IMG/VR virus record: IMGVR_UViG_3300042261_000588
Location: 79,855 to 143,854 of that record
Reading direction: 5' to 3' (one strand)
DNA length: 64,000 nucleotides
Source: a virus
The position numbers and the translations under genes were made by a program. Below the pieces are notes generated by a model that was not told where the DNA came from, did no database searches, and was given only the letters and a program-made list of their open reading frames with translations. Shown in pieces: positions 1 to 7,569 of this stretch (positions within the stretch are counted from its first letter, which is position 1; each line of letters begins with the position of its first letter).

Positions 1-2
1 TT

Positions 3-389
3 GACCGTCTGGATGTGATGACCCCAGACATGGACATCATTGATCTCAAGACGCAGAAGAACGCCTTTGAACCGGACGAGCTAAGTGATAATTGGCAGGC
101 TCGAATTTACAATATCGGCGCAAGGCGTCTTAGGCCGGACATAACAGGGATTGCTACCGTTTCATTTTGGGTATTGCGCCATCAGGTTCAGAGGGTTATA
201 CTAAATTCCCAAGATGCGGATAACGACATTATTCGTCTTGCGAGTATAGTAGATGAGATTCGTGCATGCAAGGACCCTGAAGGCAAGCCTTCTGGATTGT
301 GTCCTTGGTGTCCGTATGAGAAGCAGTGTCCTACGAAGAATGGCAATGCAAGGTATCGGTTGAAAAATGCAAAAAACAAAAAAGCGTAG
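3..389 (+). CDS. PD-(D/E)XK nuclease, C-terminal part (Cas4/RecB-like)
   Basis: The reading frame is already open at base 3, so the N-terminus lies upstream. The first residues contain a DRLD segment followed about ten residues later by DIIDLKT, the spacing and form of motifs II and III of PD-(D/E)XK nucleases. Near the C-terminus is CPWCPYEKQC, a cysteine cluster like the Fe-S anchoring cysteines of Cas4, AddB and RecB-like nucleases. Family knowledge suggests DNA end processing; the phage role is inferred. The gene that follows overlaps or abuts it in a region of small ORFs. Confidence 0.75.
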   Translation, partial: DRLDVMTPDMDIIDLKTQKNAFEPDELSDNWQARIYNIGARRLRPDITGIATVSFWVLRHQVQRVILNSQDADNDIIRLASIVDEIRACKDPEGKPSGLCPWCPYEKQCPTKNGNARYRLKNAKNKKA

Positions 390-446
390 TCCGGCGCATC
401 ATTTATCTAAGGGGTTCCACCCGAGTTAAAAGAGAATTGCCAAAAG

Positions 447-548
447 TTGAAGACTGGGGTTTGCACAGAATGTGGTATGTTCCCTTACAGTGGAAGGCTT
501 ACCAGAAAGCACAAGTGTTTGAAAAAGACTCCACAATTGTTTGTGTAG
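447..548 (+). CDS. Small C2HC zinc-finger-like protein
   Basis: A TTG start gives a 33-residue product containing CTECG, then SGRLTRKHKC, which fits a compact C-x2-C...H-x-C metal site. The same frame runs upstream without a stop to about base 411, and a short ATG ORF at 367-429 in another frame could be its true N-terminus after a frameshift. No family is recognised beyond the zinc-finger pattern. Confidence 0.35.
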   Translation: MKTGVCTECGMFPYSGRLTRKHKCLKKTPQLFV

Positions 549-607
549 ATGGTGATAATTTCCTGTTCGATTTACAATGTAAAATCAGTAGAAACAAAGG
601 AGACAGT

Positions 608-685
608 ATGGATCAGCTATGGATATGTGGAAAACTCATCGCCAAAGTTGAGTTTTCTGAAAGGAGCGAAGCGAGTGAAAGATAA
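608..685 (+). CDS. Possible 25-residue peptide
   Basis: A short ORF with an excellent ribosome site (AAAGGAG, 5 bases before ATG). It overlaps the start of the next small gene by 11 bases. No recognisable domain. Kept because of the strong ribosome site only. Confidence 0.25.
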   Translation: MDQLWICGKLIAKVEFSERSEASER

Positions 686-836
686 ACTCAAACGCCTTGT
701 TCGGCGTTTTCTATGGGGGTGGATTGGCTTGCTGGGCGACAATCTCATAGTGTGGCACGCCCGCAAGACAGGACGCCCCGGTGTGGAAAACTCGCCGGGA
801 CCAATTCAACAGTGGTGCAGGGAGCAGTGGCGATGA
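675..836 (+). CDS. Small basic protein of unknown function
   Basis: A GTG start preceded by AAGGAG at 661-666 gives a 53-residue protein with an Arg/Lys-rich N-terminus and a short Trp-rich hydrophobic stretch. Its TGA overlaps the ATG of the next gene by four bases, as in coupled translation, which supports it being real. Its early codons form a hairpin (AACGCC/GGCGTT, about 688-705) resembling one at 57279-57298. Confidence 0.4.
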   Translation: MKDKLKRLVRRFLWGWIGLLGDNLIVWHARKTGRPGVENSPGPIQQWCREQWR

Positions 837-1054
837 CGCCGAACAGTGAATGGGAAGATACTGGAATTGTGTGGGCATTTCAGGGAGTCTTCGATGATGA
901 AAAGAAGGCCGACGCTGCATGTAAGGATGCGAGCTATTTCATCTTCCCGGCAGTCTTGAATCAGGAATTGCCTCGTGAAGACAAGGATGCTGAAAACGTA
1001 AGGTTTCCTCGAATTGAAGAAGACATCCCTTCTGTCGAGCAAGAAGGAAAGTAG
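833..1054 (+). CDS. Small phage-type hypothetical protein
   Basis: 73 residues, starting at an ATG with GGGAG 8 bases upstream and overlapping the preceding stop. It contains GVFDDEKKADAAC and YFIFPAVLNQELP, a pattern that recurs in small phage proteins of unknown function (Cys followed by an aromatic-rich strand and an N-x-LP element). No enzymatic motif is visible. Confidence 0.6.
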   Translation: MTPNSEWEDTGIVWAFQGVFDDEKKADAACKDASYFIFPAVLNQELPREDKDAENVRFPRIEEDIPSVEQEGK

Positions 1055-1063
1055 GACTTGAAT

Positions 1064-1654
1064 ATGTCAGAAGAACAAGAGAAGTATGTTGCCGGTCAGT
1101 CTTTTTGCGGGCTCGATCTTTCGTTGACCAACACAGGATTCTGTCTTAAAAATGGGAGCACTATAACCATTGACACAATCAAGACGGAGCCGAAGAACTT
1201 CAAGAACGACTTGGATCGTCTGATTCACATTAGGAATACCATTATCTCCAAGCTTCCAGTAGGTGTGAAAATGGTTTGCATCGAGGACTTTTTCGTACCA
1301 TCCAACAGACTTCAGATCGGGTCCGGCATAAAGTTGGCTATGTTAGGAACGGCTATTAGGTTGTCTCTGTATGAGAGAGGTATTCCTTTCGTGATCGTAT
1401 CACCCCTTCAGCTTAAGAAATTCGTCACCGGAAAGGGCGTTGGCGACAAGAGCATGATTCTACGGGAAGTTTTCAAACGATGGGGGATCGATGCCAAGGA
1501 TGACAATCAGGCAGACGCATCTGTTCTTTCGTATTTGGCAGAGGCATTACTATCTGAAATAACCGATGATACTCCAAAGTTTCAAGCGGAGGTCATTCGG
1601 ACTGTTAGGCAGGATAGACCCAGATACAATGTCAATGCAGAGTGGGCCGTATAG
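1064..1654 (+). CDS. RuvC-like Holliday junction resolvase
   Basis: The N-terminus has GLDLSLTNTGFC, the first-strand aspartate motif of RuvC-type RNase H folds. VCIEDFF supplies the second acidic residue and DDNQADASVLSYLA the C-terminal acidic pair. The length (196 residues) fits RuvC. Family knowledge: a metal-dependent endonuclease that cuts four-way junctions, used by phages to resolve recombination intermediates. The ATG at 1064 is chosen because AGGA lies 7 bases upstream. Confidence 0.75.
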   Translation: MSEEQEKYVAGQSFCGLDLSLTNTGFCLKNGSTITIDTIKTEPKNFKNDLDRLIHIRNTIISKLPVGVKMVCIEDFFVPSNRLQIGSGIKLAMLGTAIRLSLYERGIPFVIVSPLQLKKFVTGKGVGDKSMILREVFKRWGIDAKDDNQADASVLSYLAEALLSEITDDTPKFQAEVIRTVRQDRPRYNVNAEWAV

Positions 1655-1677
1655 GGAAACAAATTGGGGGAAATAAC

Positions 1678-1779
1678 ATGGACAAAGAAACACTGAACGC
1701 GTACACTATCTGGATTGCTCGTGAGGCTATAGTGGGGGACAATACATTCGGCAGTCCGAGTTGCAAGTGCGGCGCTTGA
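1678..1779 (+). CDS. Small peptide with CxC end
   Basis: 33 residues, ATG preceded by GGGGGAAA. The N-terminus (YTIWIAREAI) resembles the short helix seen in phage accessory peptides, and the C-terminus ends in CKCGA. Sits between the resolvase and the amidohydrolase in the same direction. Function unknown. Confidence 0.4.
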   Translation: MDKETLNAYTIWIAREAIVGDNTFGSPSCKCGA

Positions 1780-1812
1780 GCAAGCAGAAGAGGACGAATA
1801 GGAGGATTGTTC

Positions 1813-2793
1813 ATGCTAAGATTCGATGCTCATTGTCATGTTTTTAATGGCCGAATTCTGGCCGATGCAACTAGGATGATGGCTAAGCCAGAAGTGGCCA
1901 AGGCTTCGTGGTTTAGTTGGATTACAGAGACTATCCTCAGTCTTATTCGATCTGAGTCTGGGAATAATCAATTCATCTGCAGGTCTATCAAGAGACGTTT
2001 TCCAGATGATACTCCTGCTACGATCCCTCTTGCAATGGACATACAATATCTCTTTACTCCTCCTTTGAAACAGTGTGAGATGTCTGGAGTCGAGGGCAAG
2101 CCACTTTCCATAAATTCTGGGCTGATGGATCAGATCAATGCTCTTAAGAAGCTATCGGCTCGTGGAAATTGCTTTCCATTCTTTCCAGTTGATCCTAGAC
2201 GGCCTGGAATCGTCAAGGCGGTGCTTGATGGCAATATTGTGACGAAGAAGAAGGGTGGGTTCTATGGAGTTAAGTTATACCCTCGCTTGGGGTATCATCC
2301 TCAATCAAGCAATCTATGTGACCTCTATCGCTACTGTGAGGCCAAGAAGATTCCCATAACATCACATGCTGGTGCGGGTGGATTTCCACCATTCGGAACG
2401 AATTCTGGCTGGTTCTCAAACCCCGAGGAATTCAGGCCAATCTTAAATCAGTTCCCTGATCTGAGAATCGACTTCGCACACTGGGGAATTGGGAATGATG
2501 CGTGGTCTGAATCAATTCTGTCGTTGATGCATGACTTTCCGAATGTCTACTCCGACTTGGCGTGTTTCAACTCGCCGGGAGACTTACCCAAATTCATTCG
2601 TAAGTATCTGGGGAATTCTCTTGTTCTCAAAAGGACCTTGTATGGAAGCGATTTCGATGTGTTCTACCTTACAGAAACAAAATTCGATATGGATTCATAT
2701 TTGGATTCATTTATCAATCTAGTAGGGATGGATGATTTGGATAGTATGATGTGTTTGAATCCGGTAAAATTTTTAGGTATCGAGCCGAGATAG
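1813..2793 (+). CDS. Amidohydrolase-2/TatD-like metal-dependent hydrolase
   Basis: Starts FDAHCHVFNG, the H-x-H metal motif at the first strand of the amidohydrolase TIM barrel. Later GVKLYPRLGYHP, TSHAGAGG, FAHWG and LYGSDFDV provide the Lys, His, His and Asp positions typical of the amidohydrolase-2 family. The 326-residue length is full. The substrate cannot be told from sequence. ATG at 1813 follows AGGAGG by 7 bases. An amidohydrolase of this kind is unusual in phage genomes. Confidence 0.75.
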   Translation: MLRFDAHCHVFNGRILADATRMMAKPEVAKASWFSWITETILSLIRSESGNNQFICRSIKRRFPDDTPATIPLAMDIQYLFTPPLKQCEMSGVEGKPLSINSGLMDQINALKKLSARGNCFPFFPVDPRRPGIVKAVLDGNIVTKKKGGFYGVKLYPRLGYHPQSSNLCDLYRYCEAKKIPITSHAGAGGFPPFGTNSGWFSNPEEFRPILNQFPDLRIDFAHWGIGNDAWSESILSLMHDFPNVYSDLACFNSPGDLPKFIRKYLGNSLVLKRTLYGSDFDVFYLTETKFDMDSYLDSFINLVGMDDLDSMMCLNPVKFLGIEPR

Positions 2794-2805
2794 AAGGAGT
2801 GGGAT

Positions 2806-3027
2806 ATGCCTCGTAAGATCGTCGACAGTTCATGTAATCAGAGAACTCTTTGGGAGATCAAGGTGCCTAATCGGGAGCCTAATCGGGAGCCAGCTTCAGG
2901 CGTTACTTGTCCGTCATGTGGCGGAGAAATGACCAGAGGTTCGGTTCCTTGTCCAGATGGTAAGCCTTGGTGCATTGTCAATCATCAAGGACTTCAGTGT
3001 TCTAAATGCAGTAAGTTTTGGAATTGA
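2806..3027 (+). CDS. Zinc-ribbon small protein
   Basis: 73 residues with CPSCGGEM and CSKCSKFW, a two-knuckle zinc ribbon. A tandem PNREPNREP repeat precedes the ribbon. ATG follows GAAGGAG. Likely a nucleic-acid or protein adaptor, but nothing more specific is visible. Confidence 0.6.
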   Translation: MPRKIVDSSCNQRTLWEIKVPNREPNREPASGVTCPSCGGEMTRGSVPCPDGKPWCIVNHQGLQCSKCSKFWN

Positions 3028-3039
3028 TTGGAATATAAA

Positions 3040-3363
3040 ATGAGTGTTTATCTTGCACACCTGATCGGCGACTACCTATTGCAAACGGACCGGATGGCTA
3101 TCGGGAAGAAGAAGTCGTCTTGGATTTGTCTCGTTCATGTTCTGACATATTTGATTCCATTTATATTCACGCCATTGGTTTGGTGGAAGCTGGCTCTGAT
3201 AGGGCTACAGCACTTCTTACAGGACAGATGGAACTTCGTTCCTTGGTTTATGTGTGTTAAGGGTAGTGGTCAGTTTACCCTCCCTCCTTGTGGTCCATGG
3301 TCGGTGATTGTGACCGATAACATCCTACATATCTTGTTTATCGCTTGGATCGCTTCGATCTGA
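3040..3363 (+). CDS. DUF3307-like membrane protein
   Basis: Begins with LAHLIGDYLLQTDRMA, a good match to the DUF3307 signature (H-x-x-x-D-x-x-L-Q-T), followed by several hydrophobic segments and a DNILHILF C-terminal segment. DUF3307 proteins are small polytopic membrane proteins common in phages and bacteria; their function is unknown. A TTG at 3028 is an alternative start. Confidence 0.7.
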   Translation: MSVYLAHLIGDYLLQTDRMAIGKKKSSWICLVHVLTYLIPFIFTPLVWWKLALIGLQHFLQDRWNFVPWFMCVKGSGQFTLPPCGPWSVIVTDNILHILFIAWIASI

Positions 3364-3365
3364 AA

Positions 3366-4334
3366 TCAGATCGCCTGCTCAAGCGAGTCAGTCAAGACAG
3401 TCCGTAGTGTCCTAATCGGAGAGGGCGGACGACCACTGAACGTGAAGTGTAGAGAATCACCAACCTTCATTTTAGCCCATCGAATCTCTTTCATTGCTTT
3501 TCGGATCGCTTTCATTGTCAAGCAGTGTTGTTCGACAGTTATCCCAATATGTTTCTTGAGCTTATCTAGACCGATAAAGTAATGATTTCTACCCGCTTGC
3601 ATTCCCAACCAAAGTCTTAGACAAAGCACACACATGGAGTTTGTTTCTACTTCGTTTAATGGGACGAACCATGGATTTTCATTCAGCATGTTCAAGTATT
3701 CTTTCGATATATGAATTTCAATACTATGATCTTGTCGATGATGACCACAGATAACGCCGACGACTTGGAGTTGATTGAGAGCATCATCTAATGACGCGAA
3801 GAATGATTTTCCAGGTTTCTTACCAATCAATTCTGCAAAACGTCTACGATGTACGTTCAAAATCCTACTTTCGACATGACCGTTCATCAAGTGCCAGCCA
3901 ATACCTAGTAGAGTTTGATAAGCAATCAATCCAACCGTCCCTGCTCGCCGAATCTTCGTCGAATGATTGGGAATGAGATTAAGCATTCGAGGGATGACAC
4001 ACCAAGTGTCTTTGTTGACCGGCTGATAGGAGGTTGATAGGACTCTTCCAGGATGTCTGGACTCATGGCATTTAAGACAAAGGGAGTAACCTTCCAACAT
4101 GTCGTTCTCGTGATAGGAGATAGCATGGTTGAATGTTTCCTCCTCATCTCCGTAAAACTTCCATAGCCCTAAAAGAACATGATAGAGATCGATCATGTGA
4201 TGCGTTTCAAGCTTCTCAGTGGAATGACATTTAACACAAGCGATGCCACGATTACGTTTCTCCCATCCAGAATATGCCAGAGATGAACGAACTCGATGGT
4301 CTAATGTTTTGAGGATAACTGATTGATTTTGCAT
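3366..4334 (-). CDS. HNH-type protein with C-terminal DNA-binding region
   Basis: The only convincing minus-strand gene. The N-terminal part has CVKCHSTEKLETHHM and, later, SLCLKCHESRH, the C-x2-C...HH...C-x2-C-x3-H layout of HNH nucleases. The remaining 200 residues are helical and basic, possibly a winged-helix or replication-initiator-like region. It could be a free-standing homing nuclease or a regulator. It ends three bases from the stop of the convergent DUF3307 gene and is divergently arranged with the 4587 operon. Confidence 0.6.
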   Translation of the reverse strand: MQNQSVILKTLDHRVRSSLAYSGWEKRNRGIACVKCHSTEKLETHHMIDLYHVLLGLWKFYGDEEETFNHAISYHENDMLEGYSLCLKCHESRHPGRVLSTSYQPVNKDTWCVIPRMLNLIPNHSTKIRRAGTVGLIAYQTLLGIGWHLMNGHVESRILNVHRRRFAELIGKKPGKSFFASLDDALNQLQVVGVICGHHRQDHSIEIHISKEYLNMLNENPWFVPLNEVETNSMCVLCLRLWLGMQAGRNHYFIGLDKLKKHIGITVEQHCLTMKAIRKAMKEIRWAKMKVGDSLHFTFSGRPPSPIRTLRTVLTDSLEQAI

Positions 4335-4586
4335 GTTCGATTATACTCTTGATACTTACACTCACGAAATGCGGTATTTACACTCACTTTGGGTTTTTTA
4401 CAGCAAATTTTATAATCTGTTGTCGTGTGGGTGGTTATGGTCTGTTTTTCGAACAAACGATTTATAGCTTTTCAGGTGGTTATTATATTATTACACTCAT
4501 ACTTTGCTGTATTCGGCAGTAGTTTCCTGCAAATAACTGTGATAATTTTTCGATATTTTACTAAGTGTTAGTGGGGAGTATAATTT
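4335..4586. promoter_or_regulatory. Divergent intergenic region with three TTACACTCA repeats
   Basis: AT-rich 252-base space between the minus-strand HNH gene and the tagged-protein operon. TTACACTCA occurs at 4356-4364, 4378-4386 and 4491-4499; the first two are 22 bases apart, about two helical turns, as expected for operators. A TATAAT on the minus strand (complement of about 4340-4345) could serve the HNH gene. The GTATAAT at 4578-4584 is too close to the ATG at 4587 to be its promoter; GGGGAG there is the ribosome site. Confidence 0.4.
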
Positions 4587-4973
4587 ATGAGATCAGAGAG
4601 AATAGCAAATAGCTTAGTTAAGCGGATTACTGGTAATTACTCTGTTTTTGGGTGGAATCATGTAGTTGATGGGATGGTAGATCGATTGGAAGACCTATCT
4701 TCTGAAATAAGTATTTCCAAGTTTGATAATCTGGATGCTGTAGCTGGATGGTCCAAGCTGGTCGAGAGGGAACAGATCGACTTATACGACGAGGTATTAT
4801 CTCGTGAGGTTGACGAACTTAGGGGTGAGTTGGCAAATATCTTAAATGAGGCAGAGTCAATCAATCGTTGGTGGAGCGACGAATTGAGAAAAATGAAGCA
4901 GAAATGTCAGAAGGTATCGAAAGACATGCTTAGTTTAGCCGCTAAGTTCAAGAAAATGGAGAAAAGATCATGA
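4587..4973 (+). CDS. Tagged helical protein of unknown function (1)
   Basis: 128 residues. The first 15 (SERIANSLVKRITG) carry the short R-I-A-x-x-[IVL]-x-x tag seen in many genes up to 30 kb. The rest is Glu/Lys-rich helix, probably coiled coil. GGGGAG is 8 bases before ATG. Its stop overlaps the next start (ATGA). First gene of the 4.6-20 kb operon. Confidence 0.6.
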   Translation: MRSERIANSLVKRITGNYSVFGWNHVVDGMVDRLEDLSSEISISKFDNLDAVAGWSKLVEREQIDLYDEVLSREVDELRGELANILNEAESINRWWSDELRKMKQKCQKVSKDMLSLAAKFKKMEKRS

Positions 4974-5464
4974 ATAGAGAAGAGCGGATTATTGGTCGTG
5001 TAGCTAGTAAGTCTCTAGAGAGTTGGCAGATGATGGACATCAGTAAGGTATTGCGTAGAGAGCAAAATTTAAGGGGGAAGATAGCTGATGCGATTAGAGA
5101 CATCAAGACATGGATGGCAGACATACGACATGATAACACGATGAAGATGGCGGCAGAGGAAGCGATGAGTGCGCTCGTAGGTGCATTGAAGGCGACGGAC
5201 ATACTAATTGGCATTAGTTTGGGTGAGATGCATGGGGAGATGACTTATCTAGCCGGAGAGAAGACGGCTGCGAACAATTGGATGAATATAATTCACATGA
5301 GGAGGGATTTAGATGATATGGTGGCACAAGCTAAGATGTGGGTAAGAAGCGAAAAGGATGCAACATCTGATGGTGGTTTTTCAAATGTTAAACATTATGA
5401 GTCTGTAGTGAGTGCTCTCGCCGAGTGCTCTGACAAACTTCGTAAAGTCGAACATATCACCTAA
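4970..5464 (+). CDS. Tagged helical protein of unknown function (2)
   Basis: 164 residues with an N-terminal tag (REERIIGRVASKSLE) then long amphipathic helices rich in Asp, Lys and Ala. No catalytic motif is visible. Overlaps the previous gene by four bases, so the two are probably translated together. Confidence 0.6.
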   Translation: MNREERIIGRVASKSLESWQMMDISKVLRREQNLRGKIADAIRDIKTWMADIRHDNTMKMAAEEAMSALVGALKATDILIGISLGEMHGEMTYLAGEKTAANNWMNIIHMRRDLDDMVAQAKMWVRSEKDATSDGGFSNVKHYESVVSALAECSDKLRKVEHIT

Positions 5465-5484
5465 TAAAAACTGGAGAAATTTCT

Positions 5485-5871
5485 ATGAAAGATGTTGATA
5501 AGATTATTGAGCGTGTAGCCAAGGGGGTTACTGGGGCTGGCAAGTGGGGTTGGGAAATATTTGAAGTCAATAAGACAGGGGCCTTGCTTCAAATCAGACA
5601 TGATACATTGGCGAGATTCATCAAATTGGGAGAGTTGACTAGAATCACGAATGAGATGGCTGGAAAGGTTAGGTCTGATTTGGCTCAGTTGGTAGCTTAT
5701 GGGTTATCGATCAACATGGCGAAAATAGAGATTGGTGAGAAAGAAGTTGCTATCGAGGATGGCAAGATCACTATTTTTGTTAATGTGACTGTGAAGTGGT
5801 TGCCGGGAGAACAAAATATAGTCTGGGAAGATATTTATGAGGGGATGCGAGATAATGGGCTATTGCGTTAA
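5485..5871 (+). CDS. Tagged protein of unknown function (3)
   Basis: 128 residues. N-terminal tag DKIIERVAKGVTG, followed by a mixed alpha/beta C-terminal part ending in a strand-rich segment (KITIFVNVTVKWLPG). ATG is preceded by CTGGAGAAA. Unknown family. Confidence 0.6.
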   Translation: MKDVDKIIERVAKGVTGAGKWGWEIFEVNKTGALLQIRHDTLARFIKLGELTRITNEMAGKVRSDLAQLVAYGLSINMAKIEIGEKEVAIEDGKITIFVNVTVKWLPGEQNIVWEDIYEGMRDNGLLR

Positions 5872-5946
5872 GAAATATTGGGAGTCGGTAATTATCAAGC
5901 CATTGGTCGACGAGTGGGTGTACGGTGATAATTAGGAGTTAAGAAT

Positions 5947-6573
5947 ATGAATAGAGAAGTGAAGATAGCTAATCGGGTGATGATGGCGGCGACGTTTTCT
6001 CAGTTTGAGCAAGCTCTTAAGCAGCATGACTGGACGTATAATTACAGTGATGATGGTAGGGTATGGCGTCGTGGCGAGGCACAAGCCAAGGATATTGAGT
6101 CTATGGCTAAGGAGTTGGTATTGGTTGATGCTGATCGGACGGTTGATTTATACAACAAGTATGGTCGAGAAGGATGGAGCGGGGACTGGACTGATGTTAC
6201 GGCTGATAAGTGGATGAATATTCATAGGCATGAGGCTGAGTTGGCGGCGTATCGCAAGACATTGGAAAAGGAGATACGGGAAGGTGGGCGTTTATTTGGT
6301 ACGCCTATAGCGGGGAAGTGGTCAGATAATGGATGGATTGGGTATCCGCCGAATTTCACGTTATTAGTTCGAGGAAAGGATCATTCTGAGTTCACCATTG
6401 TATTATCTGGTACGGGTCGTGGGAGTCATTTAGCGATTCGGAAGGGGACATTGGTAGCACAGGAGAAGGTGGAAGGGTATTACAGCATCGTGGGTGGGGT
6501 AAAGCCAGAGGAAGTTGCTCGAACGATTCAGAAGATGTATAAGGATTTGGTAGAGAGAGGGGTTATTGAGTGA
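5947..6573 (+). CDS. Tagged protein of unknown function (4)
   Basis: 208 residues with the tag REVKIANRVMMAA at the N-terminus. The middle is acidic and helical; the C-terminal third is Gly-rich with strands (FTIVLSGTGRGSHLAI). TAGGAG precedes the ATG. Its stop overlaps the GTG of the next gene. No known domain recognised. Confidence 0.6.
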   Translation: MNREVKIANRVMMAATFSQFEQALKQHDWTYNYSDDGRVWRRGEAQAKDIESMAKELVLVDADRTVDLYNKYGREGWSGDWTDVTADKWMNIHRHEAELAAYRKTLEKEIREGGRLFGTPIAGKWSDNGWIGYPPNFTLLVRGKDHSEFTIVLSGTGRGSHLAIRKGTLVAQEKVEGYYSIVGGVKPEEVARTIQKMYKDLVERGVIE

Positions 6574-7274
6574 TACCTCGTGGGATACAGGCATGGAGCA
6601 AGAACAAGAAGGTGGAGCGGACAGCACCTGGTTCCAAGAATCATTACAAGGTCACTTACTGGGATGGGCAGGAGAAGTGGACGGATCAATACCCCGGAGC
6701 CGGGAAGCCGGGTAAAAGAGAACAAAAACTGGAAAATAAGAAGCAGGGAAGACCATCGGTTCAGGATGCAAAGGGGACATTGGCAGCAGCAGTGAAGAAG
6801 TATGTTAGTGGAGGGGAGAAGGGAATATTAGAGAATGCTGTAGATAATGTGATTGTTCACTTAGGTCGTGAGATGGCTAAAGAGACAATCAGAAAATATC
6901 TGAAAGAGAACAAGACAGATGAAGATGGGAAGGTGAAAGAGGCGCAGGGTGTGATACGGGATCGGATGACGGACAAACTAAGGGGCAAGAAGGTTATGAA
7001 TGGCAGGATAGACAAGATAGCGAGTCGAGTGGCGGGTTCTACTTATCCGACTATGCAGCAGGTAGAACATGCCGAGTTGTATCAGTTGGTGCATTGGAAT
7101 CGGTATTTGCCTAGTCCGGGAGAATGGGCGATAGGCGGTAGGAATAGGGCAGAATTTGAGAGGGCGTTAAATCACGAGGCACCGATCATCACTCGGATCG
7201 TCGAAAGAATTAAGGAATTGGGTGGTATCACGCCATCAGTGAGTAAGGCGGTTGGTTGGGATAGGTATCGGTAG
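6570..7274 (+). CDS. Phage-type protein with internal tag
   Basis: 234 residues from a GTG overlapping the previous stop. The N-terminal half is basic and linker-like. The R-I-x-K-I-A-S-R-V tag lies internally near residue 148. It is followed by EHAELYQLVHWNRYLPSPG, which resembles a conserved phage domain of the form I-x-x-W-x-R-[FY]-L-P-S-P. Unknown function. The internal tag suggests a junction between two modules. Confidence 0.55.
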   Translation: MIPRGIQAWSKNKKVERTAPGSKNHYKVTYWDGQEKWTDQYPGAGKPGKREQKLENKKQGRPSVQDAKGTLAAAVKKYVSGGEKGILENAVDNVIVHLGREMAKETIRKYLKENKTDEDGKVKEAQGVIRDRMTDKLRGKKVMNGRIDKIASRVAGSTYPTMQQVEHAELYQLVHWNRYLPSPGEWAIGGRNRAEFERALNHEAPIITRIVERIKELGGITPSVSKAVGWDRYR

Positions 7275-7406
7275 GGGGCTAGGACCGTCAAGGCGTGGCT
7301 TTATAGGTAGGGGCTATGGCCATGGTAGTGGGGCAGGGCATCAAAACTCGATTTTAAGGGCTCTGGGTGTGTTGTGGCTTGAATAAAGAAAGAGTAGAGT
7401 TTAGAA

Positions 7407-7502
7407 ATGATTATTTTAAGATATTGGCTTTGTTTTTGTGAGTGGTTATTACGATTAGGGAGGACGCTAGAAGTTATAGCAGATGAGGAGAAGACAATCT
7501 AG
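7407..7502 (+). CDS. Possible 31-residue membrane peptide
   Basis: Short ORF with a hydrophobic N-terminus (IILRYWLCFCEWLLRLG) and acidic tail. No strong ribosome site (weak AGAG). Lies in the 262-base space between two tagged genes; the remainder of that space holds no recognised feature. Confidence 0.25.
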   Translation: MIILRYWLCFCEWLLRLGRTLEVIADEEKTI

Positions 7503-7569
7503 AGGTTTAAAATGAATTGGGTATCAAGCAATTCATATGGGTATTTTATTAGGAATTGGGGATAGAGTA

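Noticed and set aside
549-836. 95-codon frame starting at 549
   Set aside because: The ATG at 549 has no ribosome site and directly abuts a stop; the GTG at 675 in the same frame has a strong site, so the shorter form is preferred.
4578-4584. Promoter at GTATAAT just before the 4587 gene
   Set aside because: Only two bases separate it from the ATG, too close even for a leaderless start; the same bases overlap the ribosome site.
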